This document shows, piece after piece, positions 61,498-64,000 of a DNA stretch of 64,000 nucleotides. This DNA is from an uncultured Bacteroidia bacterium (lineage in GTDB: Bacteria > Bacteroidota > Bacteroidia > Bacteroidales > Prolixibacteraceae): NCBI GenBank assembly GCA_903927965.1, contig CAIYPA010000200.1, positions 45,259 to 109,258 on the forward strand, written 5' to 3'. The translations under genes and the position numbers were made by a program. A model generated the notes under the pieces. The model saw only the letters and a program-made list of their open reading frames with translations. It was not told the DNA's origin and searched no databases. How positions within the stretch are numbered: the stretch's first letter is position 1; every line of letters begins with the position of its first letter.

Positions 61498-62736
61498 ATG
61501 AATGGAAGAATAAATCCTTTAACTTTAAACTATGTAAAACTACCCACATTTTTATTGGTAGTCTTCTCCGGATTCTATTTGACTCGTCTTGTTCCAATCA
61601 GCCCAATCTATTTCTCCTTTGTCTTGTCCCTTATAATATTCTTAGTTGGATATCTGTACAGTGGTAAACGTAAGTTTAATTTACTTTCTATACCAGTAGT
61701 GGTCAATTTCATCTATCTAATAGTTACTCAACCATTTAACCATCCGGAATTACTTACTCTACTTAATGTACTTTTCTCGTTAGCCTATCTGATTGCAATT
61801 CTAAATAGTGCACCTTACCTTTCTAAAGCAGAATTGATCCACTATTCAAAGATTTTCATAGTCTTTACAATTCTACTTCTAACCATTGAAGCATCGTGGA
61901 GATTGAGCCACCCAGTCGATTTGGCCAAAATAATACACAATACTGGAAGTATTAAGGATACAGAAAAACTTTTCCTTCCATCTGACACTGGATCAAATGG
62001 CCTAATCCTTAACGGCAATAACGAAATAGAAAAAAATTTGTTTTACACATTCAAGATCTCAAGCATAATGTTTCAAGATTCAAATTTTGTAGGAACTTAT
62101 GGTTTAACAACATTTTTTTTCTACCTCTTTTTATTAAGGGAACGATTTGTAAAAACTCCAATTCCACTTTACATATTAGGTTTCCTAATTATTTTGACCT
62201 TATCACGGAGTGCCATTTTAACAATTCCATTAACATACCTTTTAATTGCATTGACTAAGAAAAACAGCTCCATTATCTATATGACGCTTTTTTTGTTTCT
62301 TCTTCTTATCGGTACTGTTTTTATATTTCATGGTGTTGCAAATGACGAAAGTTTTATGAGCAAAATCAGGATTGTTACGCTATCCTTTAATCATCTGAAC
62401 CACCTTTCTTTTATAGATTTGATGAACGGAATCGGTTTTGGAAACACAGTTCATTACCTTGGTATCGCTGCCCATAATATTTTTCTTACCTATTTGATTG
62501 AATCGGGAATAGTTGGCTTTGTACTCTTCCTAATAACTAACCTAATGTTCATAAAAGGCTCAAACAGAAAGAGTTTATATCTTACTATCCCACTGTTTAT
62601 TAGTGGAATGTCACTTTCAGGCCATGTTCTTACTTTTTATTACGCATGTATGGTAATCCTCTATTTTTTGAGTAGGAATCCTTCCGATGAGCACTTAAAA
62701 GTAGAAGAAAAGTCCAACCTCGAAATGTCCATATAA
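61498..62736 (+). CDS. O-antigen polymerase/ligase-like (Wzy) membrane protein
   Basis: Polytopic, large periplasmic-type loop, DSNFVGTYGLTTFFFYLFLL, LSRSAILTIPL. Confidence 0.75.
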   Translation: MNGRINPLTLNYVKLPTFLLVVFSGFYLTRLVPISPIYFSFVLSLIIFLVGYLYSGKRKFNLLSIPVVVNFIYLIVTQPFNHPELLTLLNVLFSLAYLIAILNSAPYLSKAELIHYSKIFIVFTILLLTIEASWRLSHPVDLAKIIHNTGSIKDTEKLFLPSDTGSNGLILNGNNEIEKNLFYTFKISSIMFQDSNFVGTYGLTTFFFYLFLLRERFVKTPIPLYILGFLIILTLSRSAILTIPLTYLLIALTKKNSSIIYMTLFLFLLLIGTVFIFHGVANDESFMSKIRIVTLSFNHLNHLSFIDLMNGIGFGNTVHYLGIAAHNIFLTYLIESGIVGFVLFLITNLMFIKGSNRKSLYLTIPLFISGMSLSGHVLTFYYACMVILYFLSRNPSDEHLKVEEKSNLEMSI

Positions 62737-62807
62737 TGTAAGCATTCGGTAAACCCCGTATTTTAGATTGAGTTTTTTGGTTTTAAGTTTGGCCTTCACT
62801 TTAAAAA

Positions 62808-63182
62808 ATGCACCAAACGATGTTAAATGTTCAACAATTTCGATCCATCTATGACGGTTTTCTGGAATCCGGCTTAAGCATACGTGATTATTGTGCCAAC
62901 CAGCAATTGAAAGAGTCCATGTTCTACTATTGGCAGAACAAGCTGAAAGGGCAATTGCCACCCAAAAGGGGATTTGTACCGTTGATTTTTGACAATGGAC
63001 AAAAAGGCCAGTCATCACGGATCCCAGCAACTGTGCAGAACAGGACGAAGTCCCATTCTGCGGCAACAGCAAACAACGCGATTTCCTGTGAGATTACCTA
63101 CCCCAACGGTGTCTGTTTAAAACTGGATGGTTTGACCGACCCGGAGATGTTGCGGCCACTATTGACCCTGGCGCACCAGTAG
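62808..63182 (+). CDS. tnpA: IS66 accessory protein TnpA
   Basis: LSIRDYCANQQLKESMFYYWQNKLKG HTH-like. Confidence 0.8.
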   Translation: MHQTMLNVQQFRSIYDGFLESGLSIRDYCANQQLKESMFYYWQNKLKGQLPPKRGFVPLIFDNGQKGQSSRIPATVQNRTKSHSAATANNAISCEITYPNGVCLKLDGLTDPEMLRPLLTLAHQ

Positions 63183-63183
63183 T

Positions 63184-63549
63184 ATGTTCAGCCTCACATC
63201 GTCGATGCAGTATTATCTGTATTCTTATCCTACGGACATGCGCCGTAGTTTTTATACCCTCAGCGGAATGGTAACCGACCTGATGGGCGGCAACATCCAG
63301 GATGGGGACGTGTACATATTTGTCAACCGACCTTGTACCAGTATGAAAATCCTTCACATGGAATGCGGCGGCCTTGTGATCTACCACATGAAGCTGGAGT
63401 CTGGCTGTTTCAAACTGCCTGTTTTTGACCCTGCCACCAAGACCTTCCGGTCCAGTTGGCAGGATCTGATGATGATGGTGCAAGGTGTTTCAAAAGATGA
63501 TAAAGTGGACAAAAAAAGAAGAAAAAAACTTAAAAATAATTGGAAATAA
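63184..63549 (+). CDS. tnpB: IS66 accessory protein TnpB
   Basis: YYLYSYPTDMRRSFYTLSGMVTDLMGGNIQDGDVYIFVNRPCTSMKILHMECGGLVIYHMKLESGCF. Confidence 0.94.
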   Translation: MFSLTSSMQYYLYSYPTDMRRSFYTLSGMVTDLMGGNIQDGDVYIFVNRPCTSMKILHMECGGLVIYHMKLESGCFKLPVFDPATKTFRSSWQDLMMMVQGVSKDDKVDKKRRKKLKNNWK

Positions 63550-63612
63550 CCTGTTTTTATTTGGCTGATTAATTGATATTTACTATCTTTAAGCCATTAA
63601 AAACAAGGGGAA

Positions 63613-64000
63613 ATGACAGCTGCGGAAGAGGCTTTTTTGCAACAAATTTTACAGGATCGGGACGGGCTTTTCAGGGAAACATCCAAGCTGAAAAGCCAGC
63701 TTGCCAACTATGAAAACTTCGAGTCGGAAAGGGTCTCCTACAAGCAACAGATCGACCAAAAAGACGTGACCATCGCGAGGCTGAAACAGCAGGTCGAGAT
63801 GCTCCAGCGGAAGATCTGGGGCAAATCCAGTGAAGGGCACATCAATGAAGACCCGCAGCAAAGGCGCATCGATTTTGAAGGGCTTGACCTTCTCCCTGAA
63901 GAAAAAGAACTTGCCACCAGTGCCAAAGAGGAGATAGTGCAATACAAGACAATCCGTGTCCCCGTAAAGGAAAAAACCCACCCAGTACGCAAACCCCTGC
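63613..64000 (+). CDS. tnpC: IS66 transposase TnpC, 5' part (runs off window; not in ORF track)
   Basis: Open frame MTAAEEAFLQQILQDRDGLFRETSKLKSQLANYENF...IARLKQQVEMLQRKIWGKSSEGHINEDPQQRRIDF. Confidence 0.9.
   Translation, partial: MTAAEEAFLQQILQDRDGLFRETSKLKSQLANYENFESERVSYKQQIDQKDVTIARLKQQVEMLQRKIWGKSSEGHINEDPQQRRIDFEGLDLLPEEKELATSAKEEIVQYKTIRVPVKEKTHPVRKPL

Larger units (their letters stand above)
62738..64000 (+). mobile_element. IS66-family insertion sequence (left end; truncated by window)
   Basis: Left end GTAAGCATTCGGTAAACCCCGTATTTTAGATTGAG, then tnpA-tnpB-tnpC order. Confidence 0.88.

Overview
Window from a Bacteroidota-type genome (SusC/SusD pairs, TTTG/TAnnTTTG promoters, AraC and SSS symporter families). 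Left to right: (1) a sugar/phosphoester accessory region with a GH92-type mannosidase, a beta-propeller + DUF4091 protein, tyrS, an MBL-fold protein, an AbiEi/AbiEii-type (type IV TA) pair overlapping a GNAT gene, a DUF3863-type protein, a PI-PLC/GDPD-like protein, a NagB-like isomerase, a PIG-L deacetylase, a Gfo/Idh/MocA oxidoreductase and a metallophosphoesterase; (2) a molybdenum hydroxylase and Moco maturation block (MocA-like, XdhC, large and small subunits, MoaC-MoaB fusion); (3) a prohibitin-like gene and an AraC regulator divergent from an apparently complete myo-inositol catabolic operon (symporter, iolJ-like aldolase, iolB, C, D, A, E, G), whose gaps carry heptanucleotide tandem repeats; (4) a decayed SusC/SusD pair (five lesions) followed by an intact pair; (5) a capsule/O-antigen type cluster (WecA-like, Wzx, GTs, epimerases, two tandem Wzi-like proteins, Wzz, Wzy) ended by an IS66 element that runs off the window. 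Most notable non-coding signals: an inverted array of ~52-bp palindromic units (18.17-18.57 kb), 7-bp-periodic repeats in the iol gaps and a related repeat translated inside iolC, a duplicated ~36-bp motif in front of both abiE genes, and several hairpins/operators. All assignments come from reading the sequence; no database search was run.
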